Below are positions 19,726 to 31,997 of a stretch of DNA of 64,000 bases, in pieces. The notes under the pieces are model-generated. The model saw nothing but the letters and a program-made list of their open reading frames with translations, did not search any database and was not told the origin of the DNA. Source of the DNA: Microbacterium sufflavum (GTDB taxonomy: Bacteria; Actinomycetota; Actinomycetes; Actinomycetales; Microbacteriaceae); NCBI RefSeq assembly GCF_023101165.1, contig NZ_CP078076.1, forward strand, positions 2,728,001 to 2,792,000, written 5' to 3'. The first letter of the stretch is position 1. Every line of letters starts with the position of its first letter. A program made the translations under genes and the position numbers.

Positions 19726-20823
19726 ATGCGGATCCTTGCGGCGATGAGCGGCGGCGTCGACTCCGCCGTCGCCGCGGCGAGGGCGGTCGAGGCCGGGCAT
19801 GACGTCGTCGGCGTGCACCTCGCCCTGTCCCGCGCGGGCGGGACGCTGCGCACGGGCAGCCGCGGCTGCTGCACGATCGAGGACGCGCTCGACGCGCGCC
19901 GCGCCGCCGACCTGCTCGGGATCCCCTTCTACGTGTGGGACTTCTCGGAGCGGTTCCGTGACGACGTGATCGACGACTTCATCGCCGAGTACCGCGCCGG
20001 GCGCACCCCGAACCCCTGTATGCGCTGCAACGAGAAGATCAAGTTCGCCGCGCTCCTGGAACGGGCGATCGAGCTGGGCTTCGACGCCGTCTGCACGGGG
20101 CACTACGCCACCCTGTTCGAGGGGCCGGACGGCCGGGAGCTGCACCGGGCATCCGACAACGCCAAGGACCAGTCGTACGTGCTCGGTGTGCTCACTGCCG
20201 AGCAGCTCGCGCACACCTACTTCCCGCTCGGCACGACGCCCTCCAAAGCGGTCGTGCGCGCTGAGGCGGCAGCCAGGGGCCTGACCGTCGCCCAGAAGCC
20301 CGACAGCCACGACATCTGCTTCATCCCGGACGGCGACACGCGCGGGTGGCTGGCGGAGAAGGTCGGTGCGGAGACCGGGGAGATCGTCGACCGCAGCGGC
20401 GCGGTGGTCGGCGAGCACGAGGGCGCGCACGCCTTCACGGTGGGGCAGCGGCGAGGGCTCAAGCTCGGGGTGCCGGCCGCGGACGGCAAGCCCCGGTTCG
20501 TGCTGGAGGTCCGGCCGGTGTCCAACACCGTGGTCGTCGGGCCGAAGGAGGCGCTCGCGATCGCCGAGATCGCGGGGGAGCGGTTCAGCTGGGCCGGCGC
20601 GGCGCCCGTGGAGTCGTCCTTCGCATGCGACGTGCAGATCCGCGCGCACGCCGACCCCGTTCCCGCCACGGCCACCGTGACCGCGGACGGCGTCCGTGTG
20701 GCTCCGGAGGTTCCGCTCGACGGCGTCGCACCGGGGCAGACCGCGGTGTTGTACGTCGGCACGCGCGTGCTGGGCCAGTTCACGATCGACACCACGGTCT
20801 CGGCGGTTCCGGTCGGCGTCTGA
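19726..20823 (+). CDS. mnmA: tRNA-specific 2-thiouridylase
   Basis: A 365-residue ATP-dependent enzyme that makes 2-thiouridine at position 34 of Lys, Glu and Gln tRNAs. It starts [17 protein letters not shown], with the SGGVDS PP-loop for ATP. The catalytic pair is Cys98 in [12 protein letters not shown] and Cys198 in [17 protein letters not shown] and KDQSYVL (tRNA contact) are present. Length matches the family. It is read after the desulfurase and before ligA. Confidence 0.96.
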   Translation: MRILAAMSGGVDSAVAAARAVEAGHDVVGVHLALSRAGGTLRTGSRGCCTIEDALDARRAADLLGIPFYVWDFSERFRDDVIDDFIAEYRAGRTPNPCMRCNEKIKFAALLERAIELGFDAVCTGHYATLFEGPDGRELHRASDNAKDQSYVLGVLTAEQLAHTYFPLGTTPSKAVVRAEAAARGLTVAQKPDSHDICFIPDGDTRGWLAEKVGAETGEIVDRSGAVVGEHEGAHAFTVGQRRGLKLGVPAADGKPRFVLEVRPVSNTVVVGPKEALAIAEIAGERFSWAGAAPVESSFACDVQIRAHADPVPATATVTADGVRVAPEVPLDGVAPGQTAVLYVGTRVLGQFTIDTTVSAVPVGV

Positions 20824-20849
20824 TCCCGGCGGATGTCGGCGGCCGCTCC

Positions 20850-23177
<2,328 letters not shown>

Positions 23178-23192
23178 ACGGGTGCCCGCGGG

Positions 23193-23654
23193 TCAGGTTT
23201 CCGTGGGAGGCAGGAACTGCAGCAGCCGAGGGGAGTCGGCGAAGCCGAGCCCGCGGTACAGCGTCACGGCCTCCTCGCTCGAGTGCACGGTGACGCGTCC
23301 TGCGCCGAGGGACACCGCGTGAGCGCACGCCGCCGCGACCAGTGCTCGCCCGGTCCCGCGCCCGCGGTGCTCCGGCAGCACGAACACGCTCTGCACGTCG
23401 GCCGAGACCCGGTCCGCGGCCCCGGGGCGCGGCACCCGGGGGAGCATCGCGACCCAGGCGACCCCGACGGGGTCGCCGTCGTCCGCCCTCGCCACGAACG
23501 CCGAGTGCGTGTCCTCGTGGAGGCTCCACCAGGCGGCGAGCTTCGCCGTGAACTCGTCGAACGACCGTCCCGCCGTCAGCTCGTCCGGCACGTCCTGCCA
23601 CTTGAGCAGCGCGAGCCCCGCGACGTCTCGGCGGTCCGCACGGTCGATACGCAC
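23193..23654 (-). CDS. GNAT-family N-acetyltransferase
   Basis: A 153-residue acetyltransferase. The acetyl-CoA pyrophosphate loop is clear: VFVLPEHRGRGTGRALVAAA (motif A, R/Q-x2-G-x-G/A). The C-terminal VTLYRGLGFADS is motif B. The substrate is unknown. GTG start, 2 nt after the stop of the DEAD-box helicase gene on the same strand, so both are probably one transcript. It ends 15 nt from the ligA stop (convergent). Confidence 0.88.
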   Translation of the reverse strand: MRIDRADRRDVAGLALLKWQDVPDELTAGRSFDEFTAKLAAWWSLHEDTHSAFVARADDGDPVGVAWVAMLPRVPRPGAADRVSADVQSVFVLPEHRGRGTGRALVAAACAHAVSLGAGRVTVHSSEEAVTLYRGLGFADSPRLLQFLPPTET

Positions 23655-23656
23655 GA

Positions 23657-25510
23657 TCAGCTCTTGTGACGGGGCTTCCGGAACGGCTTGTCCTCGCGGG
23701 GACCGCGGGGTCCGCGATCGTCACGGTCATGGCGGTCACCGCGGTAGCCGCGGCCCGCGCTGTCGTCGTTCCCGCGGTCGCGCGCAGCTCCCCGGCGTGC
23801 CCCGGGGCCACGGTCGGGCGCGATCTCGATCAGCCGCCCGGAGATGCGGGTGTCGCGGAGCTTCTCGAGGACGGCGGGGTCGAGGTTGGCCGGCAGTTCC
23901 ACGATCGAGAAGTCGGGGCGGATGTTGATGGCGCCGAAGTCGTCGCGACCGAGGCCGCCCTCGTTCGCGAGCGCGCCGACGATCTGCCGCGGCTCCACGC
24001 GGTGCCGTCGTCCGACCTCGATGCGGTACGCCGCATAGTCGCCACGGCCCCGGCGTTCCCTGGGCTCACGCGTCTCCCGCGCGTCGCGCGGTGCGCGCTC
24101 ACGCGGAGGACGGTTGTCGGCGGCGACAGCTCGGGCGAGCGGGTCGTCCGCGGGGTCGAGGAGGAGTGGACGCTCACCCTGCGCGACCACGGCGAGAGCC
24201 GCGGCGACATCGCTCTCCGGCACGTCGTGGTGGCGCACGTAGTGGGCGATGATGTCGCGGAACGCGTCGATGCGGGCGGTCTCGGACAGCGCGGTCGTGA
24301 TGGCGTCGTCGAAGCGCGCGAGGCGCGTGGTGTTGACGTCCTCCGTGGTCGGCAGCTGCATCTGCGTCGGCGTCTGACGCGTGGCCTTCTCGATGTGCTT
24401 CAGCAGGTAGCGCTCGCGCGGGGTGATGAAGCTGATCGCGTCGCCGGTCCGCCCGGCGCGCCCGGTCCGACCGATGCGGTGCACGTACGACTCGGTGTCG
24501 GTGGGGATGTCGAAGTTGATGACGTGGCTGATGCGCTCCACGTCGAGACCGCGCGCGGCGACGTCGGTCGCGACCAGGATGTCGAGCTTGCCGTCCTTGA
24601 GCTGGTTGACACTGCGCTCGCGCTGCACCTGGGGCACGTCGCCGTTGATCGCGGCGGCGGAGTAGCCGCGAGCGCGGAGCTTCTCCGCGAGCGTCTCGGT
24701 CTCGTTCTTGGTGCGGACGAAGACGATCATCCCGTCGAAGTTCTCCACCTCGAGGATGCGCGTGAGGGCGTCCACCTTCTGCGCGTACGACACCACGAGG
24801 TACCGCTGGGTGATGTTCGTGTTGGTCGCGGTCTTGGACTTGACCGTGATCTCCTCGGGGTCGCGGAGGTACTGCTGCGCGAGGCGCCGGATCTGGGCGG
24901 GCATCGTGGCGGAGAACAGCGCGACCTGCTTCTCCTCCGGCGTCTGGGCGAGGATCTGCTCGACATCCTCCGCGAAGCCCATCTTCAGCATCTCGTCCGC
25001 CTCGTCGAGCACCAGGTACTGCAGCTCCGAGAGGTCGAGCGTGCCCTTGGCGAGGTGGTCCATGATGCGACCGGGGGTTCCGACGACCACGTGCACACCG
25101 CGGCGCAGCGCCGACAGCTGCACGCCGTACCCCTGACCGCCGTACACGGGCAGCACGTGAATGCCCTTCATGCGTGAGGCGTACGACTCGAACGCCTCAC
25201 ACACCTGCAGCGCGAGCTCGCGCGTGGGGGCGAGCACGAGGGCCTGCGGGGTCTTCTGTGCGGTGTCGAGGCGCTCCAGCACGGGGAGCGCGAAGGCCGC
25301 GGTCTTGCCGGTACCGGTCTGCGCCATGCCCACCACGTCGCGACCCGACAGCAGGGTCGGGATCGTCGCGGCCTGGATCGGGGAGGGGGTCTCGTAGCCG
25401 AGGTCTCGGATGGCCTTGAGGACGGGCCCGGTGATGCCGAGCTCCTCGAATCCGGGGGTTGCGGGGGACTCGTCGGGGGCGTCGGTGGGCACTGCGTCTT
25501 CAGGGGTCAC
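23657..25510 (-). CDS. DEAD-box ATP-dependent RNA helicase (DeaD/CsdA type)
   Basis: About 617 residues. The RecA-like core holds the Q motif (GFEELGITGPVLKAIRDLGY in part), MAQTGTGKTAAF, PTRELALQ, VLDEADEM, SAT, and HRIGRTGRAGRTG. A DbpA-type RNA-binding domain follows (YAAYRIEVGRRHRVEPRQIV, NIRPDFSIVELP), then a basic tail rich in Arg, Gly and Asp ending FRKPRHKS. It probably helps ribosome assembly and mRNA turnover, especially in the cold. I chose GTG 25510, 6 nt after TACCCT. An in-frame ATG at 25543 lies upstream of that box. Confidence 0.93.
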   Translation of the reverse strand: MTPEDAVPTDAPDESPATPGFEELGITGPVLKAIRDLGYETPSPIQAATIPTLLSGRDVVGMAQTGTGKTAAFALPVLERLDTAQKTPQALVLAPTRELALQVCEAFESYASRMKGIHVLPVYGGQGYGVQLSALRRGVHVVVGTPGRIMDHLAKGTLDLSELQYLVLDEADEMLKMGFAEDVEQILAQTPEEKQVALFSATMPAQIRRLAQQYLRDPEEITVKSKTATNTNITQRYLVVSYAQKVDALTRILEVENFDGMIVFVRTKNETETLAEKLRARGYSAAAINGDVPQVQRERSVNQLKDGKLDILVATDVAARGLDVERISHVINFDIPTDTESYVHRIGRTGRAGRTGDAISFITPRERYLLKHIEKATRQTPTQMQLPTTEDVNTTRLARFDDAITTALSETARIDAFRDIIAHYVRHHDVPESDVAAALAVVAQGERPLLLDPADDPLARAVAADNRPPRERAPRDARETREPRERRGRGDYAAYRIEVGRRHRVEPRQIVGALANEGGLGRDDFGAINIRPDFSIVELPANLDPAVLEKLRDTRISGRLIEIAPDRGPGARRGAARDRGNDDSAGRGYRGDRHDRDDRGPRGPREDKPFRKPRHKS

Positions 25511-25516
25511 TTCCCA

Positions 25517-25522
25517 AGGGTA
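25517..25522 (-). promoter_or_regulatory. -10 element of the DEAD-box helicase gene (leaderless)
   Basis: TACCCT on the minus strand, 6 nt before GTG 25510. Confidence 0.55.
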
Positions 25523-25556
25523 GCGCGCGCCGGCCGCCACCACCTGTGCAGACGGC

Positions 25557-27257
25557 TCAGGCGCCGGTGGTGAGCGCGAGCAGCTTCTCCTTGACCTGGC
25601 GGCGCAGGACCTTGCCGATGAGCGACTTCGGCAGCTCGTCGACCACGAACACGCGGCGCGGCACCTTGTACGGGGTGAGGATGCTGCGGGCGTACGCGCG
25701 GATCGCTTCGACGTCGACGTCGGCTCCGCCGTCGACGACGATCGCGGCGACGACCTCCTCGCCCGAGTGCTCGCTGGGCAGTCCGACGACGGCGGCGTCC
25801 ACGACCGACGGGTGCTGCCGCAGCGCGTTCTCGACCTCGGTGGGGGCGACGTTGAAGCCGCCGGTGATGATGAGCTCCTTGATGCGGTCGACGATGCGGA
25901 CGAAGCCGGCCTCGTCGATCGTGACGATGTCTCCCGTGCGGTACCAGCCGTCGACGAACACGGCGTCGGTCTCCTCCGGCTTGCCGTAGTAGCCGGAGAA
26001 CACCTGCGGGCCGCGGACGACGAGCTCGCCCGCCGACCCCGCCGGTACGTCCTGCGTCGGGTCCTCGGGGTCGACCACGCGGCACTCCGTTCCGGGGAGG
26101 GGGAGGCCGACGGTGCCCGGCACGCGGTTGTCGGCCACGGGGTTCGCCATCAGCACGGGCGAGCACTCGCTCAGCCCGTAGCCCTCGACGAGGTACCCGT
26201 GGGTCGCGGCCTCGAAGGGGACGACCAGCTCGTGCGGCAGGGCCATCGCCCCGGAGATCGCGACCTCGATGCCGTCCAGGGAGACGCCCTTCGCCTGCGC
26301 GGCCGCGAGCAGCCGGTCGGCGATCGGGGGCACGAGCGGGAGGAAGGTGGCGGGGTGCTTCTTGACGACATCGAGCACGAGGTCGGGGTCGAACTTGGGG
26401 AACAGCACGAGCCGCGCCCCCATCGACATCGCGAACGTGAGGCACAGCGTCAGCCCGTAGGCGTGGAACATCGGCAGCACGGCGTACACCACGCAGCCCT
26501 TGCCGCGCTGGATCGACGGCACCCATGCCTGCGCCTGCGCCGCGTTCGCCAGCAGGTTGCGGTGCGTCAGCGCGGCGCCCTTCGGAGTTCCGGTGGTGCC
26601 CGAGGTGTACTGGATGATCGCGAGGTCGTCCGTGTTCGGTCTCGGATGCGACGCCGGAAGCGGGTCGGAGGCCACGAGCGAGTCCCACACCACGGTTCCG
26701 CGCACGCGCTCGGTCAGCGCTGCCCTGGACTCGCGCGCCTTCGCGACGGGCAGCCGCAGAGCGAAGCGGGTGAGGGCGGGCATCGCGCGCGTCACGTCGA
26801 CGGAGACGAGGTTCGTCACGGCGAGGTCGGCGGGGAAGTCCTGCACGGTGGCGACGACCTTGTTCCACACGATCGCGTGCTTGGCGCCGTGATCCTCGAA
26901 CTGCTTCCGCAGCTCGCGCGGCGTGTAGAGCGGGTTGTGCTCGACGACGACGGCGCCCAGACGCAGCACGGCGTAGAAGGCGATGATGTGCTGTGGGCAG
27001 TTCGGCAGCACGATCGCGACCGGGTCGCCCGCACGCACGCCGAGGTCGCGGAGTCCGGTGGCGGCCCGGTCGATCGCATCCTGCAGTCGGGCGTACGTGG
27101 TCTCACGGCCGAAGAACTGCAGCGCGGGAGCGTCGGGGTAGTCGCGGGCGGACGCGGCGACGATGTCGACGAGGGAACCGGTGACGGGGGCGAGATCCTC
27201 GGGGACGCCGTCGGCGTAGCTGGCGATCCACGGGCGAGGAGGCTGGAACGTGCTCAC
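25557..27257 (-). CDS. Long-chain fatty-acid--CoA ligase (FadD-like)
   Basis: A 566-residue adenylate-forming enzyme that activates fatty acids to acyl-CoA. The AMP-binding signature is YTSGTTGTPKGAALTHRN. LVEGYGLSECSPV (motif A5), WYRTGDIVTIDEAGFVRIVD and the C-terminal Lys in LPKSLIGKVLRR are all present. GTG start at 27257 with TAAGCT six nt upstream, so probably leaderless. Chain-length preference cannot be read. It ends 46 nt before the DEAD-box gene on the same strand. Confidence 0.92.
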   Translation of the reverse strand: MSTFQPPRPWIASYADGVPEDLAPVTGSLVDIVAASARDYPDAPALQFFGRETTYARLQDAIDRAATGLRDLGVRAGDPVAIVLPNCPQHIIAFYAVLRLGAVVVEHNPLYTPRELRKQFEDHGAKHAIVWNKVVATVQDFPADLAVTNLVSVDVTRAMPALTRFALRLPVAKARESRAALTERVRGTVVWDSLVASDPLPASHPRPNTDDLAIIQYTSGTTGTPKGAALTHRNLLANAAQAQAWVPSIQRGKGCVVYAVLPMFHAYGLTLCLTFAMSMGARLVLFPKFDPDLVLDVVKKHPATFLPLVPPIADRLLAAAQAKGVSLDGIEVAISGAMALPHELVVPFEAATHGYLVEGYGLSECSPVLMANPVADNRVPGTVGLPLPGTECRVVDPEDPTQDVPAGSAGELVVRGPQVFSGYYGKPEETDAVFVDGWYRTGDIVTIDEAGFVRIVDRIKELIITGGFNVAPTEVENALRQHPSVVDAAVVGLPSEHSGEEVVAAIVVDGGADVDVEAIRAYARSILTPYKVPRRVFVVDELPKSLIGKVLRRQVKEKLLALTTGA

Positions 27258-27263
27258 GCGCCC

Positions 27264-27269
27264 AGCTTA
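27264..27269 (-). promoter_or_regulatory. -10 element of the acyl-CoA ligase gene (leaderless)
   Basis: TAAGCT on the minus strand, 6 nt before GTG 27257. It is divergent from the gatC promoter about 45 nt away. Confidence 0.55.
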
Positions 27270-27309
27270 TGCGCGCCGCGACGCGCCGAGCGGGCGACGG
27301 CACCCCAAC

Positions 27310-27315
27310 TAGACT
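27310..27315 (+). promoter_or_regulatory. -10 element of gatCAB (leaderless)
   Basis: TAGACT, 6 nt before GTG 27322. Confidence 0.65.
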
Positions 27316-27321
27316 GGGGTC

Positions 27322-27621
27322 GTGTCTGAAATCACCCCTGATCTTGTGCGCCATCTCGGCGTGCTCGCGCGCATCCAGCTGAACGACGACGAGGTGACGC
27401 GGCTCACGGGCCAGCTCGACGCCATCGTCGACAACATCGCCAAGGTGTCGGAGGTGGCCACGGCCGACGTCGCCGCCACGAGCCACCCGATCCCCTTGAG
27501 CAACGTCTTCCGTCCTGACGTCGTCGGGCAGACGCTCACGCACGAGCAGGTGCTGCAGAACGCCCCCGACGCCGCCGACGGCCGCTTCCGGGTGACCGCG
27601 ATCCTGGGAGAAGAGCAGTGA
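27322..27621 (+). CDS. gatC: Asp-tRNA(Asn)/Glu-tRNA(Gln) amidotransferase subunit C
   Basis: A 99-residue GatC, the small subunit that wraps around GatA and stabilises the GatCAB complex. The N-terminus [20 protein letters not shown] and the C-terminal [20 protein letters not shown] match the family. The complex amidates Glu-tRNA(Gln), and Asp-tRNA(Asn) where needed. GTG start, probably leaderless. Its stop overlaps the gatA GTG by 4 nt. Confidence 0.95.
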   Translation: MSEITPDLVRHLGVLARIQLNDDEVTRLTGQLDAIVDNIAKVSEVATADVAATSHPIPLSNVFRPDVVGQTLTHEQVLQNAPDAADGRFRVTAILGEEQ

Positions 27622-29135
27622 GCGACATCATCCGGCTGACCGCGGCGGAACTCGCCGACAAGCTCGCGGCGCGTGAGGTCTCCAGCGTCGAGGCCACCCA
27701 GGCGCACCTGGACCGTATCGCCGCGGTCGACGGCGACGTGCACGCGTTCCTCCACATCAACGAGCACGCGCTCGACGCGGCCGCTGCCGTCGACGCACGC
27801 CGTGCGGCAGGGGAGGAGCTCGGCCCGATCGCGGGGGTCCCGCTCGCCATCAAGGACGTCCTGGTCACCACCGACCAGCCGACCACCAGCGGCTCGCGCA
27901 TCCTCGAGGGCTACCGGTCGCCGTACGACGCGACCGTCGTCGCCCGCTCGCGCGCGGCCGGTCTCATCCCGCTCGGCAAGACGAACATGGACGAGTTCGC
28001 CATGGGCTCGTCGACGGAGCACTCCGCGTACGGCCCGACGCGGAACCCCTGGGATCTCGACCGGATCCCCGGTGGATCCGGCGGCGGTTCGGCCGCCGCC
28101 GTGGCCGCGTTCGAGGCCCCGCTCGCGCTCGGCTCGGACACGGGCGGCTCGATCCGTCAGCCTGCTCACGTGACCGGCACGGTCGGGGTGAAGCCCACGT
28201 ACGGCGGAGTCAGCCGCTACGGCGCGATCGCCCTCGCGTCGAGCCTCGACCAGGTCGGCCCGGTCACCCGCACGGTGCTCGACGCCGGTCTGCTGCACGA
28301 TGCGATCGGCGGCCACGACTCGAAGGACTCGACGTCGCTCGACGAGCGGTGGCCGTCGTTCGCCGCTGCAGCGCGTGAAGGTGCGAGCGGGGACGGCCTC
28401 AGAGGTCTCCGCGTCGGTGTCATCCGCGAGCTTCCCGACAGCGGCTTCCAGCCGGGGGTCGCCGCGTCGTTCCGCAGCGCCCTCGCGCTCCTGGAGGCTC
28501 AGGGCGCCGAGATCGTCGAGATCGACGCGCCGCACTTCGAGTACGGCGTCGCCGCGTACTACCTGATCCTCCCGGCGGAGGCGTCCAGCAACCTGGCGAA
28601 GTTCGACTCGGTCCGCTTCGGTCTGCGCGTGACGCCGGAGGGCAACCCCACGGTCGAGGACGTCATGTCCGCCACGCGCGACGCCGGATTCGGCGACGAG
28701 GTGAAGCGACGCATCATCCTCGGCACCTACGCGCTGTCCGCGGGCTACTACGACGCGTACTACGGCAGCGCCCAGAAGGTCCGCACGCTCATCCAGCAGG
28801 ACTTCGCCGCCGCCTTCGGCCAGGTCGACGTGATCGCCACGCCTTCGGCGCCGACCACGGCGTTCAAGCTCGGCGAGAAGATCGACGATCCGCTGCAGAT
28901 GTATCTCAACGACATCACCACGATCCCCGCGAACCTCGCGGGTGTGCCCGGCATCTCGATCCCGAGCGGCCTGTCCGACGACGACGGCCTGCCCGTGGGC
29001 ATCCAGTTCCTGGCTCCGGCCAGGGAGGATGCCCGTCTCTACCGCGTGGGAGCGGCGCTGGAGACGCTCCTCGTCGACTCGTGGGGGGCACCGCTCCTCA
29101 CCCGCGCACCGCAGCTCGCAGGAGGGAACCGCTGA
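27618..29135 (+). CDS. gatA: Asp-tRNA(Asn)/Glu-tRNA(Gln) amidotransferase subunit A
   Basis: A 505-residue amidase-signature enzyme that releases ammonia from glutamine. The Ser-cisSer-Lys triad is visible: Lys in [20 protein letters not shown], and the Gly/Ser-rich stretch [14 protein letters not shown] followed by [13 protein letters not shown] with the nucleophilic Ser. Length is typical. GTG start overlaps gatC. The stop overlaps the gatB ATG by one base (TGATG). Confidence 0.97.
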   Translation: MSDIIRLTAAELADKLAAREVSSVEATQAHLDRIAAVDGDVHAFLHINEHALDAAAAVDARRAAGEELGPIAGVPLAIKDVLVTTDQPTTSGSRILEGYRSPYDATVVARSRAAGLIPLGKTNMDEFAMGSSTEHSAYGPTRNPWDLDRIPGGSGGGSAAAVAAFEAPLALGSDTGGSIRQPAHVTGTVGVKPTYGGVSRYGAIALASSLDQVGPVTRTVLDAGLLHDAIGGHDSKDSTSLDERWPSFAAAAREGASGDGLRGLRVGVIRELPDSGFQPGVAASFRSALALLEAQGAEIVEIDAPHFEYGVAAYYLILPAEASSNLAKFDSVRFGLRVTPEGNPTVEDVMSATRDAGFGDEVKRRIILGTYALSAGYYDAYYGSAQKVRTLIQQDFAAAFGQVDVIATPSAPTTAFKLGEKIDDPLQMYLNDITTIPANLAGVPGISIPSGLSDDDGLPVGIQFLAPAREDARLYRVGAALETLLVDSWGAPLLTRAPQLAGGNR

Positions 29136-30652
29136 TGGCCGCCGCAGCCAAGCTGATGGACTTCGACAGGGCTCTCGAGCTGTTCGAGCCTGTGCTCGGG
29201 TTCGAGGTGCACGTCGAGCTCAACACGAACACCAAGATGTTCTCCGACGCGCCGAACCCGGCGAACGAGGCGTATCACGCCGCCGAGCCCAACACGCTCA
29301 TCGCCCCGGTCGACCTCGGTCTGCCCGGGTCGCTGCCGGTCGTGAACGAGACGGCCGTGCGCTCGTCGATCAGCCTCGGACTCGCACTGGGCTGCTCGAT
29401 CGCGGAGTCGAGCCGGTTCGCGCGAAAGAACTACTTCTACCCCGACCTCGGCAAGAACTACCAGATCTCGCAGTACGACGAGCCGATCGCGTTCGAGGGG
29501 TCGGTCGAGGTGGAGCTCGAAGACGGCACCATGGTGACCATCCCGATCGAGCGCGCGCACATGGAGGAGGACGCGGGCAAGCTCACCCACATGGGCGGCG
29601 CGACCGGACGCATCCAGGGCGCGGAGTACTCGCTGGTCGACTACAACCGCGCAGGGGTGCCGCTGGTGGAGATCGTCACCAAGACGATCTTCGGCACCGA
29701 GCACCGGGCGCCGGAGGTGGCGAAGGCGTACGTGGCGGCGATCCGCGACATCGTGCGCGGTCTGGGCATCTCGGAGGCCCGGCTGGAGCGGGGCAACCTG
29801 CGCTGCGACGCCAACGTGTCGCTGCGTCCGCGGGGGCAGGAGAAGCTCGGCACGCGTACCGAGACGAAGAACGTCAACTCGATGCGCTCCGTGGAACGCG
29901 CCGTCCGGTACGAGATCCAGCGCCAGGCGCAGATCCTCGCCGACGGCGGCACGATCATCCAGGAGACCCGCCACTGGCACGAGGACACCGGCACCACCTC
30001 GCCGGGCCGTCCGAAGTCCGACGCGGACGACTACCGGTACTTCCCCGAGCCGGACCTCCTCCCAGTGCAGCCCGCACCGGAGCTGATCGAGGAGCTGCGC
30101 GCGGCACTGCCCGAGCAGCCCGTCGCCCGGCGCCGCCGGCTCATGGCCGAGTGGGGTTTCACGCCGCTCGAGTTCCAGGACGTCCGCAACGGCGGCCTGC
30201 TCGAGGCCGTCGAGGCGACGATCGCGGCGGGCGCGTCGCCGGCGACCGCGCGCAAGTGGTGGACGGGTGAGATCAGCCGCCTGGCGAACGCGCAGGAGAA
30301 GGACGCTACGGAACTAATCACCCCGGAGAACGTCGCAGCGTTGCAGAAGCTCGTCGACGAGGGGACCCTCACCGACAAGCTCGCCCGCCAGGTGCTCGAG
30401 GGCGTCATCGCCGGCGAGGGCAGTCCGCAGCAGGTGGTCGATGCCCGGGGCCTGGCCGTGGTGTCCGACGACGGCGCGCTCGTCGCGGCGATCGATGAGG
30501 CCCTCGCCGCACAGCCCGACGTGATGGCGAAGATCCAGGACGGCAAGGTGCAGGCCGCCGGTGCGATCATCGGTGCGGTCATGAAGGCCATGAAGGGTCA
30601 GGCCGACGCCGCACGCGTGCGCGAGCTCATCCTCGAGCGCGCTGCCCAGTAG
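29135..30652 (+). CDS. gatB: Asp-tRNA(Asn)/Glu-tRNA(Gln) amidotransferase subunit B
   Basis: A 505-residue tRNA-binding and kinase subunit that activates the Glu/Asp carboxylate before amidation. Hallmarks are [49 protein letters not shown] and [20 protein letters not shown]-terminal YqeY-like helical domain ends the protein ([20 protein letters not shown]). The start is the ATG at 29135 with GGAGGG upstream. A strong hairpin follows the stop. Confidence 0.97.
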   Translation: MAAAAKLMDFDRALELFEPVLGFEVHVELNTNTKMFSDAPNPANEAYHAAEPNTLIAPVDLGLPGSLPVVNETAVRSSISLGLALGCSIAESSRFARKNYFYPDLGKNYQISQYDEPIAFEGSVEVELEDGTMVTIPIERAHMEEDAGKLTHMGGATGRIQGAEYSLVDYNRAGVPLVEIVTKTIFGTEHRAPEVAKAYVAAIRDIVRGLGISEARLERGNLRCDANVSLRPRGQEKLGTRTETKNVNSMRSVERAVRYEIQRQAQILADGGTIIQETRHWHEDTGTTSPGRPKSDADDYRYFPEPDLLPVQPAPELIEELRAALPEQPVARRRRLMAEWGFTPLEFQDVRNGGLLEAVEATIAAGASPATARKWWTGEISRLANAQEKDATELITPENVAALQKLVDEGTLTDKLARQVLEGVIAGEGSPQQVVDARGLAVVSDDGALVAAIDEALAAQPDVMAKIQDGKVQAAGAIIGAVMKAMKGQADAARVRELILERAAQ

Positions 30653-30656
30653 CCGT

Positions 30657-30690
30657 CTCTCCCGGGCCTCGTGTCCGGGGCCCGGGAGAG
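30657..30690 (+). terminator. gatCAB terminator, overlapping the dinB promoter
   Basis: CTCTCCCGGGCC (30657-30668) pairs perfectly with GGCCCGGGAGAG (30679-30690) around a 10-nt loop, 4 nt after the gatB stop. The 3' arm shares its last bases with the dinB -10 box. Confidence 0.75.
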
Positions 30691-30693
30691 AAT
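30688..30693 (+). promoter_or_regulatory. -10-like element of dinB (leaderless)
   Basis: GAGAAT, 6 nt before ATG 30700. Its first three bases lie in the gatB terminator arm. No SOS box is apparent next to it. Confidence 0.5.
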
Positions 30694-30699
30694 GGATGC

Positions 30700-31959
30700 A
30701 TGGGACACGGTGACGGCAGAGGGCGCATGGTGTCCGCGGCCGATGCCGACGACACCGGAACCCGCATCCTGCATGTCGACATGGACGCGTTCTACGCCGC
30801 GGTCGAGGTGCTCGACGATCCGAGTCTGCGGGGCCTGCCCCTCATCATCGGCTCGCCGGACGGTCGTTCCGTCGTCTCCAGCGCCTCGTACGAGGCGCGG
30901 CGCTACGGCGTGCGGTCCGCGATGCCCGTCTCGCAGGCTCTCCGCCTGTGCCCGACGGCCAGGGTGGTACCGCCGCACTTCCCCCGCTATCAGGCGGTCT
31001 CGCGCCAGGTGATGGCGATCTTCGAGTCGTTCACCCCGCTGGTGGAGCCCCTGTCCGTCGATGAGGCGTTCCTCGATGTGCAGGGCGTGCGTCGGCTGTG
31101 GGGGAGCCCGGCGAGGATCGCCGCGCAGATCCGGGAGCGCGTCTCGGCGGAGGTCGGCATCACGTGCTCTGTGGGCGTGGCCGAGACGAAGCACGTCGCC
31201 AAGATGGCGTCGACGATCGCGAAACCCGACGGCATGCTCGTGGTATCGGCCGCGGAGACGCTCGACTTCCTGGCCCCGCGGTCGGTGCGCGCGTTGTGGG
31301 GTGTGGGGCCGAAGGCGGCGGAGGCGCTGGAGGCGCGAGGCATCCGTACGATCGGCGACATCAGGGCGACCACGGCCGACATGCTCGACCGTGCAGTGGG
31401 CCCGGCGCTGAGTGCGCGGCTGGCGCAGCTCTCGTGGGGCCGGGATGCGCGGGCGGTGGACACCGAGCGCGTGGAGAAGAGTATCGGACACGAGGAGACG
31501 TTCGACGTCGATGTCGACGACCGCGCGTTCCTGCGTGCGGAGCTGTTGCGGCTGGCCGATCGCGTGGGCGCGCGGTTGCGTCGTGCCGGGTGGGAGACGT
31601 CGACCGTGTCGATCAAGATCCGCTTCGCCGACTTCCGCACGGTCACCCGGTCGCAGACCCTGAGCGACCCGACCGCCGTGAGCCAGCGCATCGGGGAAGC
31701 GGCGCAGACTCTGTTCGAGCAGATCGATCGGCGCGATCCGATCCGTCTGGTCGGCGTGCGGGCCGAGAGACTGCAGCCGGCGGGCGGCTCCGCCCTGGCG
31801 CTCTGGGACGACGACGAGGACTGGCGCCGCGTGGAGGGGGCGGTGGACGAGGCGATCGCCCGCTTCGGGACGGCGACGATCAGCCGCGCGCGTCACATCG
31901 GTCGCGGCGAGGGTCGCGGGGCCGCGCGGCATCCGAAAGACCACGGCATCGCGGATTGA
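30700..31959 (+). CDS. dinB: DNA polymerase IV (Y-family)
   Basis: A 419-residue error-prone translesion polymerase. Catalytic acids are Asp27 in HVDMDAFYAAVE and Asp121-Glu122 in LSVDEAFLDVQG. SYEARRYGVRSAMP (finger), GVAETKHVAKMAS and the little-finger domain after residue 240 (SIGHEETFDVDV) are in order. The end RHPKDHGIAD shows no obvious beta-clamp pentapeptide of QL[SD]LF form, so clamp contact may be internal or weak. It follows the gatB terminator. Confidence 0.95.
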   Translation: MGHGDGRGRMVSAADADDTGTRILHVDMDAFYAAVEVLDDPSLRGLPLIIGSPDGRSVVSSASYEARRYGVRSAMPVSQALRLCPTARVVPPHFPRYQAVSRQVMAIFESFTPLVEPLSVDEAFLDVQGVRRLWGSPARIAAQIRERVSAEVGITCSVGVAETKHVAKMASTIAKPDGMLVVSAAETLDFLAPRSVRALWGVGPKAAEALEARGIRTIGDIRATTADMLDRAVGPALSARLAQLSWGRDARAVDTERVEKSIGHEETFDVDVDDRAFLRAELLRLADRVGARLRRAGWETSTVSIKIRFADFRTVTRSQTLSDPTAVSQRIGEAAQTLFEQIDRRDPIRLVGVRAERLQPAGGSALALWDDDEDWRRVEGAVDEAIARFGTATISRARHIGRGEGRGAARHPKDHGIAD

Positions 31960-31985
31960 GGGGCGCGCACGCGGGCGGGGTCGGC

Positions 31986-31991
31986 TACCGT
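31986..31991 (+). promoter_or_regulatory. -10 element of the GerW-like gene (leaderless)
   Basis: TACCGT, 6 nt before ATG 31998. Confidence 0.5.
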
Positions 31992-31997
31992 GGGAGC

